Positions 13,083 through 19,031 of a stretch of DNA of 19,031 nucleotides are shown here, one piece after another. The DNA comes from DATKMS01 sp041497995. Lineage in GTDB: Bacteria; Desulfobacterota; Binatia; HRBIN30. Position numbers and translations under genes: made by a program. Position 1 is the first letter of the stretch. Every line of letters begins with the position of its first letter. Location: the NCBI GenBank assembly GCA_041497995.1, contig JBGQHM010000083.1:1-19031 (forward strand). Reading direction: 5' to 3'. The notes beneath the pieces were generated by a model, which worked only from the letters and a program-made list of their open reading frames with translations, did no database searches and was not told where the DNA came from.

Positions 13083-14472
13083 GAGATCGCGTCACATTCA
13101 TTTTGTCGGTATCGGCGGGGTGGGGATGAGCGGTATCGCCGAGGTGCTGCTCAACCTTGGGCACCACGTCAGCGGATCGGATAGCACGGAGACCGAGACG
13201 ACGCGGCGCCTGAGCCGCCTCGGGGCGCGCATCACCTACGGCCACCACGCTGAAGCTGTGCATTCGGGCGTCGATGTTGTGGTCATCTCTTCAGCGGTCA
13301 AGTACTCGAACCCCGAGGTGATCCAGGCACGCGCGTCAAAGATTCCCATCATCCCCCGTGCCGAGATGCTGGCGGAGCTGATGCGCATGAAGTGGGGTGT
13401 GGCCGTCGCTGGTACGCATGGGAAGACCACAACGACCTCGCTGATCGCCGCTATCCTGGGTCGCGCCCGGCTCGATCCGACCGTCGTCATCGGCGGCAAG
13501 GTGCATGCGCTTGGTACCAACGCTCAGCTCGGCAAGGGAGACCTCATGGTCACCGAGGCCGACGAGAGCGACGGGACCTTCCTGCTGCTGTCGCCCACGA
13601 TTGCCGTGGTGACCAACATTGATCCCGAGCACCTGGACTATTACGGCGACATGGAGCGCGTGCGTTCGGCGTACCTGGAGTTTATGAACCGCGTGCCGTT
13701 CTTCGGAGCCGCTGTCCTCTGCCTCGACGACACCACGATTCGGGCGCTCGTGCCGCAAGTACGCAAGCGCGTGATCACCTACGGCACTAGCCCCGACGCG
13801 GACTTCGTCGCCCGCGACCTCCTCGTACGCGGTATGGAGACGCGCTTTCAGGTCGAGCACGGCGGTCAGGTCTTGGGAGAGATGATGGTGCGTCTGCCGG
13901 GACGTCATCAAGCGCTTAACGCTCTGGGAGCGTTGGCCGCGGTCACGGAGCTGCAAGTTGACTTCGATACCGTGCGCCAGGCGTTGGCGGAGTTCGGCGG
14001 CATCCACCGTCGCTTTGAGGTGTGCGGTGAGGTTGGCGGCATTATGGTGGTGAGCGACTATGGCCATCACCCGGCCGAGATCCGTGCAACACTGGCTGCC
14101 GCGCGCGAGGGCTTCGGGCGCCGGCTCGTCGTTCTGTTCCAACCGCATCGGTACACCCGCACGCGCGATCTCTTCGGCGATTTTCTCGACGCCTTTGACG
14201 CGGCGGATCAGCTCCTGCTCACCGACATCTATGCTGCGGGTGAGGAGCCGATCGACGGCGTGACGGGGGACGTATTGTATTATGCGCTCCGCCGGCGTGG
14301 TCACTTGGACGTGAACTACGTTCCCGACTGGCGCAACCTCGCCGCGGTGGCGCAGCCGCTGCTGCGTCCGGGCGATATGGTCGTGGTCCTCGGCGCTGGG
14401 TCGGTCCACGAAGTTGGTGAATCGTTGGTGCGCGCGCTGTCCGGCGGGCAGGCGGCGTTCAGCATGCAGTGA
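13066..14472 (+). CDS. murC: MurC, UDP-MurNAc:L-Ala ligase
   Basis: MurC starts the stem peptide by adding L-alanine to UDP-MurNAc. The 468-residue product has the N-terminal nucleotide-sugar domain (HFVGIGGVGMSGIAEVL; SGSDSTE). The ATPase follows with P-loop AGTHGKTTTTSL (Gly116-Lys120), EADESDGTFL and NIDPEHLDYYGD. The C-terminal domain has GIHRRFEV, DYGHHPAEI and FQPHRYTRTRDLF; the DYGHHP and PHRYTR motifs are diagnostic for MurC. ATG 13066 is chosen for its excellent GGAGGGAGG site 5-6 nt upstream and because MGPLFRRSRHIHFVG is a normal N-terminus. It lies inside the end of murG (17-nt overlap). murB follows after 18 nt. Confidence 0.97.
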   Translation: MGPLFRRSRHIHFVGIGGVGMSGIAEVLLNLGHHVSGSDSTETETTRRLSRLGARITYGHHAEAVHSGVDVVVISSAVKYSNPEVIQARASKIPIIPRAEMLAELMRMKWGVAVAGTHGKTTTTSLIAAILGRARLDPTVVIGGKVHALGTNAQLGKGDLMVTEADESDGTFLLLSPTIAVVTNIDPEHLDYYGDMERVRSAYLEFMNRVPFFGAAVLCLDDTTIRALVPQVRKRVITYGTSPDADFVARDLLVRGMETRFQVEHGGQVLGEMMVRLPGRHQALNALGALAAVTELQVDFDTVRQALAEFGGIHRRFEVCGEVGGIMVVSDYGHHPAEIRATLAAAREGFGRRLVVLFQPHRYTRTRDLFGDFLDAFDAADQLLLTDIYAAGEEPIDGVTGDVLYYALRRRGHLDVNYVPDWRNLAAVAQPLLRPGDMVVVLGAGSVHEVGESLVRALSGGQAAFSMQ

Positions 14473-14490
14473 TCGCAGGAAGTGGGGGCC

Positions 14491-15420
14491 GTGGTGAGCC
14501 GTTTGGATCGGCATGCATTGGAAGAAGCATTCGGCGAGCGGGTACGCTTTGACGAACCGCTCAGCCGGCATACTTCGTTTCGCATCGGTGGGCCGGCGGA
14601 TGTGTGGGTGGAGGTGGCCGATGCCGAGGAGATCTGCCGTGTGCAGGCAATCGCTGCCACGGCGGATCTCCCGCTTTTTGTGCTGGGAGGCGGCACAAAT
14701 GTTTTGGTCAGTGACCGCGGCGTCCGTGCCATCGTGGTGCATCTCGGACGGCCGCTGGCATGTTTGGATTGGCGCGCCAACGGCAATGGGCTGCACGTGC
14801 GCTCCGGCGCCGCCTTGCCGTTGAAACGGCTGGTGACGGAAGCGATTGCGCGCGACCTGACAGGGTTGGAGTTCGCAGAAGGTATTCCGGGGACGGTGGG
14901 TGGTGGGCTGCTGATGAACGCAGGGGCATTCGGTGGCGAGATCGGCAACGTTGTCGAGTACGTCGATGGCGTCGATGCATATGGCCAATTGCAGCGCTTC
15001 CCACGCAGCGCCCTGCGCTTCGGCTACCGGCGCTTCGATCTGCCGCCAGGCTTCATCGTCACCCGCCTCGAGTTCCTGTTGCATGCGGGCGACCGCACCG
15101 CGATTCATGCCAAGCGCAACGAGGCCAAGCGCCGGCGCGAGACGCATCAGCCTCTTGGCTATCCGAATGCCGGCTCGATTTTCAAGAACCCGGCCGGAGA
15201 GTTTGCCGGGCGCCTGATCGAGGCAGTTGGGATGAAGGGCGAACGCCGCGGCGGTGCGATGATCTCGGAAGCCCACGCGAACTTCATCGTCAACGTCGGT
15301 GGAGCGACCGCAGCCGACGTGCGCACGTTGATGATCAACGCCGCACGTCGAGTCTGGGAGGCGAAGGGCGTGCGCCTCGAGCCGGAGATCAAACTGGTCG
15401 GCGATTGGGGACAGTCATGA
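14491..15420 (+). CDS. murB: MurB, UDP-N-acetylenolpyruvoylglucosamine reductase
   Basis: MurB is the FAD-dependent reductase that turns UDP-GlcNAc-enolpyruvate into UDP-MurNAc using NADPH. The 309-residue product has the FAD-binding elements LGGGTNVLVSD and GIPGTVGGGLLMNAGAFGGEIG-like loop (split here: GIPGTVGGG at 131-139, then NAGAFG). It also has FGYR, the catalytic serine in GSIFKNP (Ser229) and the catalytic glutamate in SEAHANFIVN (Glu260). The spacing between FGYR and SIFKNP, with RR..QP, looks like the shorter type II form. Three GTG codons (14482, 14491, 14494) are possible starts; 14491 gives AGGAAG at about 8 nt. The stop overlaps the ftsQ ATG by 4 nt, with no ddl between. Confidence 0.95.
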   Translation: MVSRLDRHALEEAFGERVRFDEPLSRHTSFRIGGPADVWVEVADAEEICRVQAIAATADLPLFVLGGGTNVLVSDRGVRAIVVHLGRPLACLDWRANGNGLHVRSGAALPLKRLVTEAIARDLTGLEFAEGIPGTVGGGLLMNAGAFGGEIGNVVEYVDGVDAYGQLQRFPRSALRFGYRRFDLPPGFIVTRLEFLLHAGDRTAIHAKRNEAKRRRETHQPLGYPNAGSIFKNPAGEFAGRLIEAVGMKGERRGGAMISEAHANFIVNVGGATAADVRTLMINAARRVWEAKGVRLEPEIKLVGDWGQS

Positions 15421-16271
15421 ATCTGTCCCGTGCGCGTGCCCGCAAGCGCAACGCGCTGTGGCACCGCCGATGGCCACGCGCCGTGACCTTTGGCCGCAAG
15501 TGGTTGGGGCGCAGCGCGCTCGCCGCGGCCTGCGGCATCACACTGGCCGCGGGGGTGTGGTACGGCATCCCGGCGGGCCTGCGCTGGGCCAAATCGCATC
15601 CGTACTTCGCGATCGCCAGGATCGATCTGGAGGGGAACCGGCGCCTGACGCGGCACGACGTACTCGAATGGATCGGCGTGCAGGAGGGTACGACAGTCTG
15701 GGACGCGAGCCCGGCTGATCTGCAGATGCGCCTCCAGCAGCATCCTTGGATCGTCCGTGCCAGCGTGCTGCGCGAGTTCCCGCGCCGCGTGGCGATCACC
15801 ATGCAGGAACGGCGACCAGTGGCAGTGGTGCGGCTGGACGCGCTCAACTACGTGGACCGCGCCGGACGTGTTCTCGGCCCGTTGCGCGACGATGACAGCC
15901 GTGACTTTCCGCTGATCACCGGACTGGAAGACGACGCGGTGCGGGGCTTCGCGCCCATCGGCCTCCGTCGGGCACTGCAGTTTCTGCGACGCTGCGAACG
16001 ACTGGGCTGCTTCGACGGCGTGTCGGAAGTGCATGTCAGCGAGCAGCGAGGTGTGACCGTGTTTCCGATGCGCCCGCCGGTGGCGGTCGTTCTAGGGTGG
16101 GGGGGCTGGCGCGAGAAGCTGGCCCGATCGGCTCGCGTGCTCGCGGCATGGGAAGGGCAGACCGCGCGCGTCGCTGCGGTGGATGTGTCGTTCCGCGAAC
16201 TGGTTGTGGTGAAGTTGCGTGAGGAACACCGCCCCGCAGTCGGGCGCTCGAAACGCGCCATGCGCGTGTAA
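15417..16271 (+). CDS. ftsQ: cell division protein FtsQ
   Basis: FtsQ is a bitopic inner-membrane protein that links early and late divisome parts through FtsL/FtsB. The 284-residue product has a very basic cytoplasmic N-terminus (SRARARKRNALWHRRWPR), one membrane span at about 32-52, and a POTRA domain at about 63-133 (FAIARIDLEGNRRLTRHDVL, then HPWIVRASVLREFPRRVAI). The FtsQ beta region follows (DALNYVDRAGRVL, FPLITGL). ATG 15417 overlaps the murB stop (ATGA). The reading frame is open upstream inside murB, but that part is not coding. A 73-nt gap without clear signals separates it from ftsA. Confidence 0.94.
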   Translation: MNLSRARARKRNALWHRRWPRAVTFGRKWLGRSALAAACGITLAAGVWYGIPAGLRWAKSHPYFAIARIDLEGNRRLTRHDVLEWIGVQEGTTVWDASPADLQMRLQQHPWIVRASVLREFPRRVAITMQERRPVAVVRLDALNYVDRAGRVLGPLRDDDSRDFPLITGLEDDAVRGFAPIGLRRALQFLRRCERLGCFDGVSEVHVSEQRGVTVFPMRPPVAVVLGWGGWREKLARSARVLAAWEGQTARVAAVDVSFRELVVVKLREEHRPAVGRSKRAMRV

Positions 16272-16344
16272 CGGCGCTGCAGCGTGGTGGATGGGGGCGG
16301 TCTGGTGTTGAAGTCGTCTGTGTGAGGGGTGGCTCGTCGGCGTC

Positions 16345-17580
16345 ATGGGGAAGAAATCCGAACTGCTCGTTGGGCTGGATGTTGGGACCTCGAAGGTCGC
16401 TGCCGTTGTCGGTGAGCTGAACGAGGGTAGCCTTTCGGTCATCGGTGTCGGCTCCGCGCCTACGGACGGACTACGCAAGGGTGTGGTCGTCAACATCGAC
16501 GCGACGGTTCAGGCCATCGAGCGGGCACTGAAGGAGGCGGAGGTTACGGCCGGCTGCGAGATACACAGCGTCTTCGCTGGGGTGGGTGGCGGCCACATCC
16601 GTGGCTTCAACAGTCATGGCGTCGTTGGCGTCCGCAATCGGGAAGTCAGCCCGGCCGATGTCGAACGGGTGCTGGAAGCCGCGCGCGCGGTCGCGCTCCC
16701 TGCGGACCGCGACATCTTGCACGTGCTGCCGCAGGATTTCGTGCTCGACGGGCAAGACGGCATCCGCGCCGCGGTCGGCATGTCAGGCGTCCGTCTCGAA
16801 GCCCGTGTGCACATCATCACGACTGCGATCAGCTCGGCGCAGAACGTCGTCAAGTGTTGCGAGCGGACGGGCCTGCACGTTGCGGACCTCGTGCTCGAAC
16901 CGCTCGCTGCCGCCGAGGCCGTGCTGACGCCGGAAGAGAAAGAGCTCGGGGTTGCGCTGGTGGATCTGGGTGCCGGAACCACCGATGTCTTGGTGTTCCA
17001 TCAGAGCGCACTCAAGCACACTGCCGTGTTGTCGATCGGCGGTAACCACGTCACGAGCGACATCGCCGCCGGCTTGCGCACGCCGTTTCGCGACGCCGAG
17101 CTGTTGAAGCTGCGCAACGGCTGCGCGTTGGCGCGCCTGGTGGATCGTGAGCAATCGGTGGAGGTTCCCAGCGTCGGCGGTCGCACGCCACGCCTGCTGT
17201 CGCGGCATCTACTGAGCGAGATCATCGAAGCACGCGTCGAAGAGATTCTGACGCTGGCCCGGCACCAGATCATCAAGTGTGGATTCGATGAAGGTCTGGG
17301 TTCCGGCATCGTCCTCACGGGAGGCACAGCGCTCCTGGAGGGCGTGGTGCCGCTGGCCGAGCAGGTGTTTCAGACACCTGTGCGCGTTGGGACGCCGCTC
17401 AACGTTGCGGGCGTCAATGGAACGGCCGAGGCGGCGATGAGTGCGGGTTTTGCGGCGGCTGTCGGCCTGCTGCACTACGGTGCGCGCCCACGGGACCACA
17501 TCCCTGTGCGCGGTGACGATGCCCGGATGCTGGGCAAGGTGCGGCAGCGGCTGAAGGGATGGATGGAAGCGTTCTTCTGA
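16345..17580 (+). CDS. ftsA: cell division protein FtsA
   Basis: FtsA is an actin-like ATPase that tethers FtsZ to the membrane. The 411-residue product starts with the phosphate-1 motif LVGLDVGTSKVAAVVGE (residues 8-24). It has an FtsA-specific 1C subdomain region (VFAGVGGGHIRGFNSHGVV onward), phosphate-2 DLGAGTTDVLVF (Asp207) and the adenosine motif GIVLTGGTALLEG. It ends in a short amphipathic helix, RQRLKGWMEAFF, the membrane-targeting sequence. The ATG at 16345 gives the normal N-terminus, but its Shine-Dalgarno is poor: GAGGGG lies about 15 nt upstream. The loss of tight overlap on both sides suggests separate control of ftsA and ftsZ levels. Confidence 0.96.
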   Translation: MGKKSELLVGLDVGTSKVAAVVGELNEGSLSVIGVGSAPTDGLRKGVVVNIDATVQAIERALKEAEVTAGCEIHSVFAGVGGGHIRGFNSHGVVGVRNREVSPADVERVLEAARAVALPADRDILHVLPQDFVLDGQDGIRAAVGMSGVRLEARVHIITTAISSAQNVVKCCERTGLHVADLVLEPLAAAEAVLTPEEKELGVALVDLGAGTTDVLVFHQSALKHTAVLSIGGNHVTSDIAAGLRTPFRDAELLKLRNGCALARLVDREQSVEVPSVGGRTPRLLSRHLLSEIIEARVEEILTLARHQIIKCGFDEGLGSGIVLTGGTALLEGVVPLAEQVFQTPVRVGTPLNVAGVNGTAEAAMSAGFAAAVGLLHYGARPRDHIPVRGDDARMLGKVRQRLKGWMEAFF

Positions 17581-17591
17581 AGAAGAGTCGA

Positions 17592-17640
17592 CAGTCGACA
17601 GTTCACAGTTGAACGGAGCATCACTGTGGACTGTCGACTG
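17592..17640. repeat. imperfect inverted repeat between ftsA and ftsZ
   Basis: CAGTCGACAGTTCACAGTTGA (17592-17612, written here only as its arm) pairs with TCACTGTGGACTGTCGACTG (17621-17640), leaving one mismatch (T against G), one bulged T and an 8-nt loop. The outer 11 bp (CAGTCGACAGT with ACTGTCGACTG) are perfect. The left arm also holds a tandem GTCGACA repeat. It begins 12 nt after the ftsA stop. It could be an mRNA hairpin that shapes the ftsA-ftsZ transcript, or one copy of a dispersed intergenic repeat. Confidence 0.75.
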
Positions 17641-17654
17641 CCAACTGTTGACCG

Positions 17655-17681
17655 CGGGGCGAAGTCCCGTGGGAGGAGGGG
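17655..17681 (+). promoter_or_regulatory. small hairpin abutting the ftsZ ribosome-binding site
   Basis: CGGGG (17655-17659) can pair with TCCCG (17665-17669) around a CGAAG loop, ending directly before a very strong purine-rich ribosome site GGGAGGAGGGG (17671-17681) that is 3 nt from the ftsZ ATG. The hairpin leaves the site free; pairing of the upstream TCCC with the purine tract would be the competing, closed form. Function is inferred. Confidence 0.4.
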
Positions 17682-17684
17682 AAG

Positions 17685-18944
17685 ATGATCGAGCTGGTTG
17701 GGAAGAGTGAGGTGCTGGGGGCGCGCATCAAGGTGGTCGGCGTCGGTGGCGGCGGCGGCAACGCCGTCAACACGATGATCGCATCGGGGCTGCCGGGGGT
17801 TGACTTCATTGCAGCCAACACGGATGTGCAAGCGCTCGGCGCCAACTTCGCGTCGAGCAAGCTTCAGCTAGGCGTGCAGCTGACCAAGGGTCTGGGTGCG
17901 GGCGCCGATCCCGACGTCGGACGCCAGGCCGCGCTCGAGGATACCGAGACGATCCGCGATCATCTCACGGGGGCGGACATGGTGTTCATCACCGCTGGCA
18001 TGGGCGGCGGCACAGGCACAGGTGGCGCACCAGTGGTAGCGCGGATCGCCAAAGAGCTGGGCGCCCTCACTGTGGCTGTCGTCACCAAGCCATTCCAATT
18101 CGAAGGCAAGAAGCGCATGCGCCAGGCCGATGAAGGCATGCGCGACCTGAAGGACGCCGTCGACACGCTGATCGCCATTCCCAACCAGCGCCTCCTGGCG
18201 ATCGCGGGCCGCAACACGTCGCTGCTCGAGACCTTCAAGAAGGCCGATGACATCTTGCTCCAAGCGGTCCGCGGCATCTCTGACCTGATCACCGTCCACG
18301 GGCTCATCAACCTCGACTTCGCGGACGTGCGTACGATCATGGCCGAGATGGGCATGGCAATGATGGGTGCGGGCAGCGCCAGTGGCGAGAACCGCGCCGT
18401 CGAGGCGGCGCAGAAAGCGATCGCCAGCCCGCTGCTGGAAGATATCTCGATCCACGGCGCCAAGGGGGTGCTGATCAACATCACCGGCAGCCATGACCTG
18501 TCGTTGCACGAAGTGAACGAAGCGGCGACATTGATTCAGGAAGAGGCGCACGATGATGCCAATATCATCTTCGGCGCGGTCATCGACGAGCGCATGGGCG
18601 ACGAGATTCGCATCACGGTCATCGCCACCGGTTTCGGTGAAGTGCAACGCGAGGTGAAGAAGCCGGGCTTCAGCCTACAGAAGGAGGCGCCTATGCCGGG
18701 CTTCCGCGCCACGCCGCAACGCACAGTGGCACGCGACCGCGACGCTTCGCGCCCGGTGGTGCACCTCGGCACCATCATCGACGACTTGGAATCGCCGACC
18801 TACCTGCGCCACAAGCCGGCGGCCGAGAACGGCAATGGCAACGGGGGCGCGAAAGATACGCAACGCGCAGAAGATTTCACCATTGCCGACGACTCCGAAG
18901 ATCAGTTTGAGATACCGGCGTTCCTCCGTAAGAACGCCGGGTAG
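17685..18944 (+). CDS. ftsZ: cell division GTPase FtsZ
   Basis: FtsZ is the tubulin-like GTPase that polymerises into the division ring. The 419-residue product has the N-terminal nucleotide site (IKVVGVGGGGGNAVNTM), the tubulin signature GGGTGTG (residues 107-113), NTDVQAL, and the T7 loop NLDFADVRTIM (Asn209, Asp211, Asp214) that completes the neighbouring subunit's catalytic site. An unstructured linker of about 80-90 residues (from about 320) carries a glycine/asparagine-rich NGNGNGG stretch. The C-terminal peptide FEIPAFLRKNAG is the docking tail for FtsA and other partners. ATG 17685 has the best ribosome site in the cluster. It is the last dcw gene here, followed by a large hairpin. 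Confidence 0.98.
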   Translation: MIELVGKSEVLGARIKVVGVGGGGGNAVNTMIASGLPGVDFIAANTDVQALGANFASSKLQLGVQLTKGLGAGADPDVGRQAALEDTETIRDHLTGADMVFITAGMGGGTGTGGAPVVARIAKELGALTVAVVTKPFQFEGKKRMRQADEGMRDLKDAVDTLIAIPNQRLLAIAGRNTSLLETFKKADDILLQAVRGISDLITVHGLINLDFADVRTIMAEMGMAMMGAGSASGENRAVEAAQKAIASPLLEDISIHGAKGVLINITGSHDLSLHEVNEAATLIQEEAHDDANIIFGAVIDERMGDEIRITVIATGFGEVQREVKKPGFSLQKEAPMPGFRATPQRTVARDRDASRPVVHLGTIIDDLESPTYLRHKPAAENGNGNGGAKDTQRAEDFTIADDSEDQFEIPAFLRKNAG

Positions 18945-18970
18945 TCGAGCAGTTTCCGCCCTGCAGTACC

Positions 18971-19015
18971 AGTCGGGGTAAGAGGCGCGCTTCGTGCGTG
19001 CCGCTTACCCCGACT
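18971..19015 (+). terminator. large hairpin after ftsZ, possible terminator
   Basis: AGTCGGGGTAAG (18971-18982) and CTTACCCCGACT (19004-19015) form a perfect 12-bp stem. After an A/G mismatch a further 7 bp (GGCGCGC with GCGTGCC, one G-U) close on a TTCGT loop. It starts 26 nt after the ftsZ stop. There is no U-tract after it on the + strand, so it is not a classical intrinsic terminator; it could stop transcription weakly or protect the mRNA 3' end. Confidence 0.5.
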
Positions 19016-19031
19016 CCCTCCCCCACAAAAA

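Noticed and set aside
13336..15276. 646-codon open frame on the - strand opposite murC/murB
   Set aside because: It runs across two well-supported genes and has no recognisable motif. Long antisense frames are expected in GC-rich coding DNA.
1..19031. CRISPR array, insertion sequence, prophage or toxin-antitoxin island
   Set aside because: No regularly spaced repeats, transposase motifs or flanking direct repeats are visible; the genes are conserved housekeeping genes in one direction.

Overview
The window is one continuous, GC-rich, single-strand gene block. Every gene I can support is on the + strand. It joins a DNA-replication/RNA segment (cvpA, dnaG, a sigma-like ORF, a CAU tRNA, a zinc-ribbon gene, the RNase P RNA) to an almost complete division and cell wall (dcw) cluster running from mraZ to ftsZ. 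The gene order, a diderm-type ftsQ-ftsA-ftsZ end, a C4 zinc-ribbon gene beside rnpB, and an FtsI with a C-terminal PASTA domain suggest a Gram-negative bacterium of the broad deltaproteobacterial assemblage (Desulfobacterota, Myxococcota, Binatota or similar). I cannot place it more exactly from sequence alone.

Region 1 (1-2860): a possible promoter, then cvpA and dnaG (primase). In the slot where rpoD often follows dnaG there is instead a 151-codon ORF. Its second half is clearly related to the end of region 3 and to region 4 of the housekeeping sigma factor, but the -35-reading helix has lost its DNA-contacting residues. This is the most unusual item in the window.

Region 2 (2872-4106): a tRNA with anticodon CAU, a coiled-coil/zinc-ribbon protein, and a full bacterial type-A-like RNase P RNA closed by a 14-bp P1 helix.

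Region 3 (4107-4239): the dcw control region. A near-consensus sigma-70 promoter (TTGACA, 17 nt, TATAGT) is preceded by a short A/T tract and followed by three TGGGG boxes at exact 10-nt spacing. These match the known MraZ operator, so the cluster is probably autoregulated by MraZ.

Region 4 (4240-18944): mraZ, ftsL, ftsI, murF, mraY, murD, ftsW, murG, murC, murB, ftsQ, ftsA, ftsZ. Most are packed with 1-17 nt overlaps or tiny gaps, implying one transcript with translational coupling. The products make the UDP-MurNAc precursor (MurB, MurC, MurD, MurF), build lipid I and lipid II (MraY, MurG), polymerise and cross-link septal peptidoglycan (FtsW, FtsI), and assemble the divisome (FtsL, FtsQ, FtsA, FtsZ). 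Three genes commonly found in this order are absent from their usual places: rsmH/mraW (after mraZ), murE (between ftsI and murF) and ddl (between murB and ftsQ). The compact run loosens only around ftsA, with a 73-nt gap before it and a 104-nt gap after it that holds a strong inverted repeat and a small hairpin next to the ftsZ ribosome-binding site. A 12-bp perfect hairpin without a U-tract ends the window after ftsZ.
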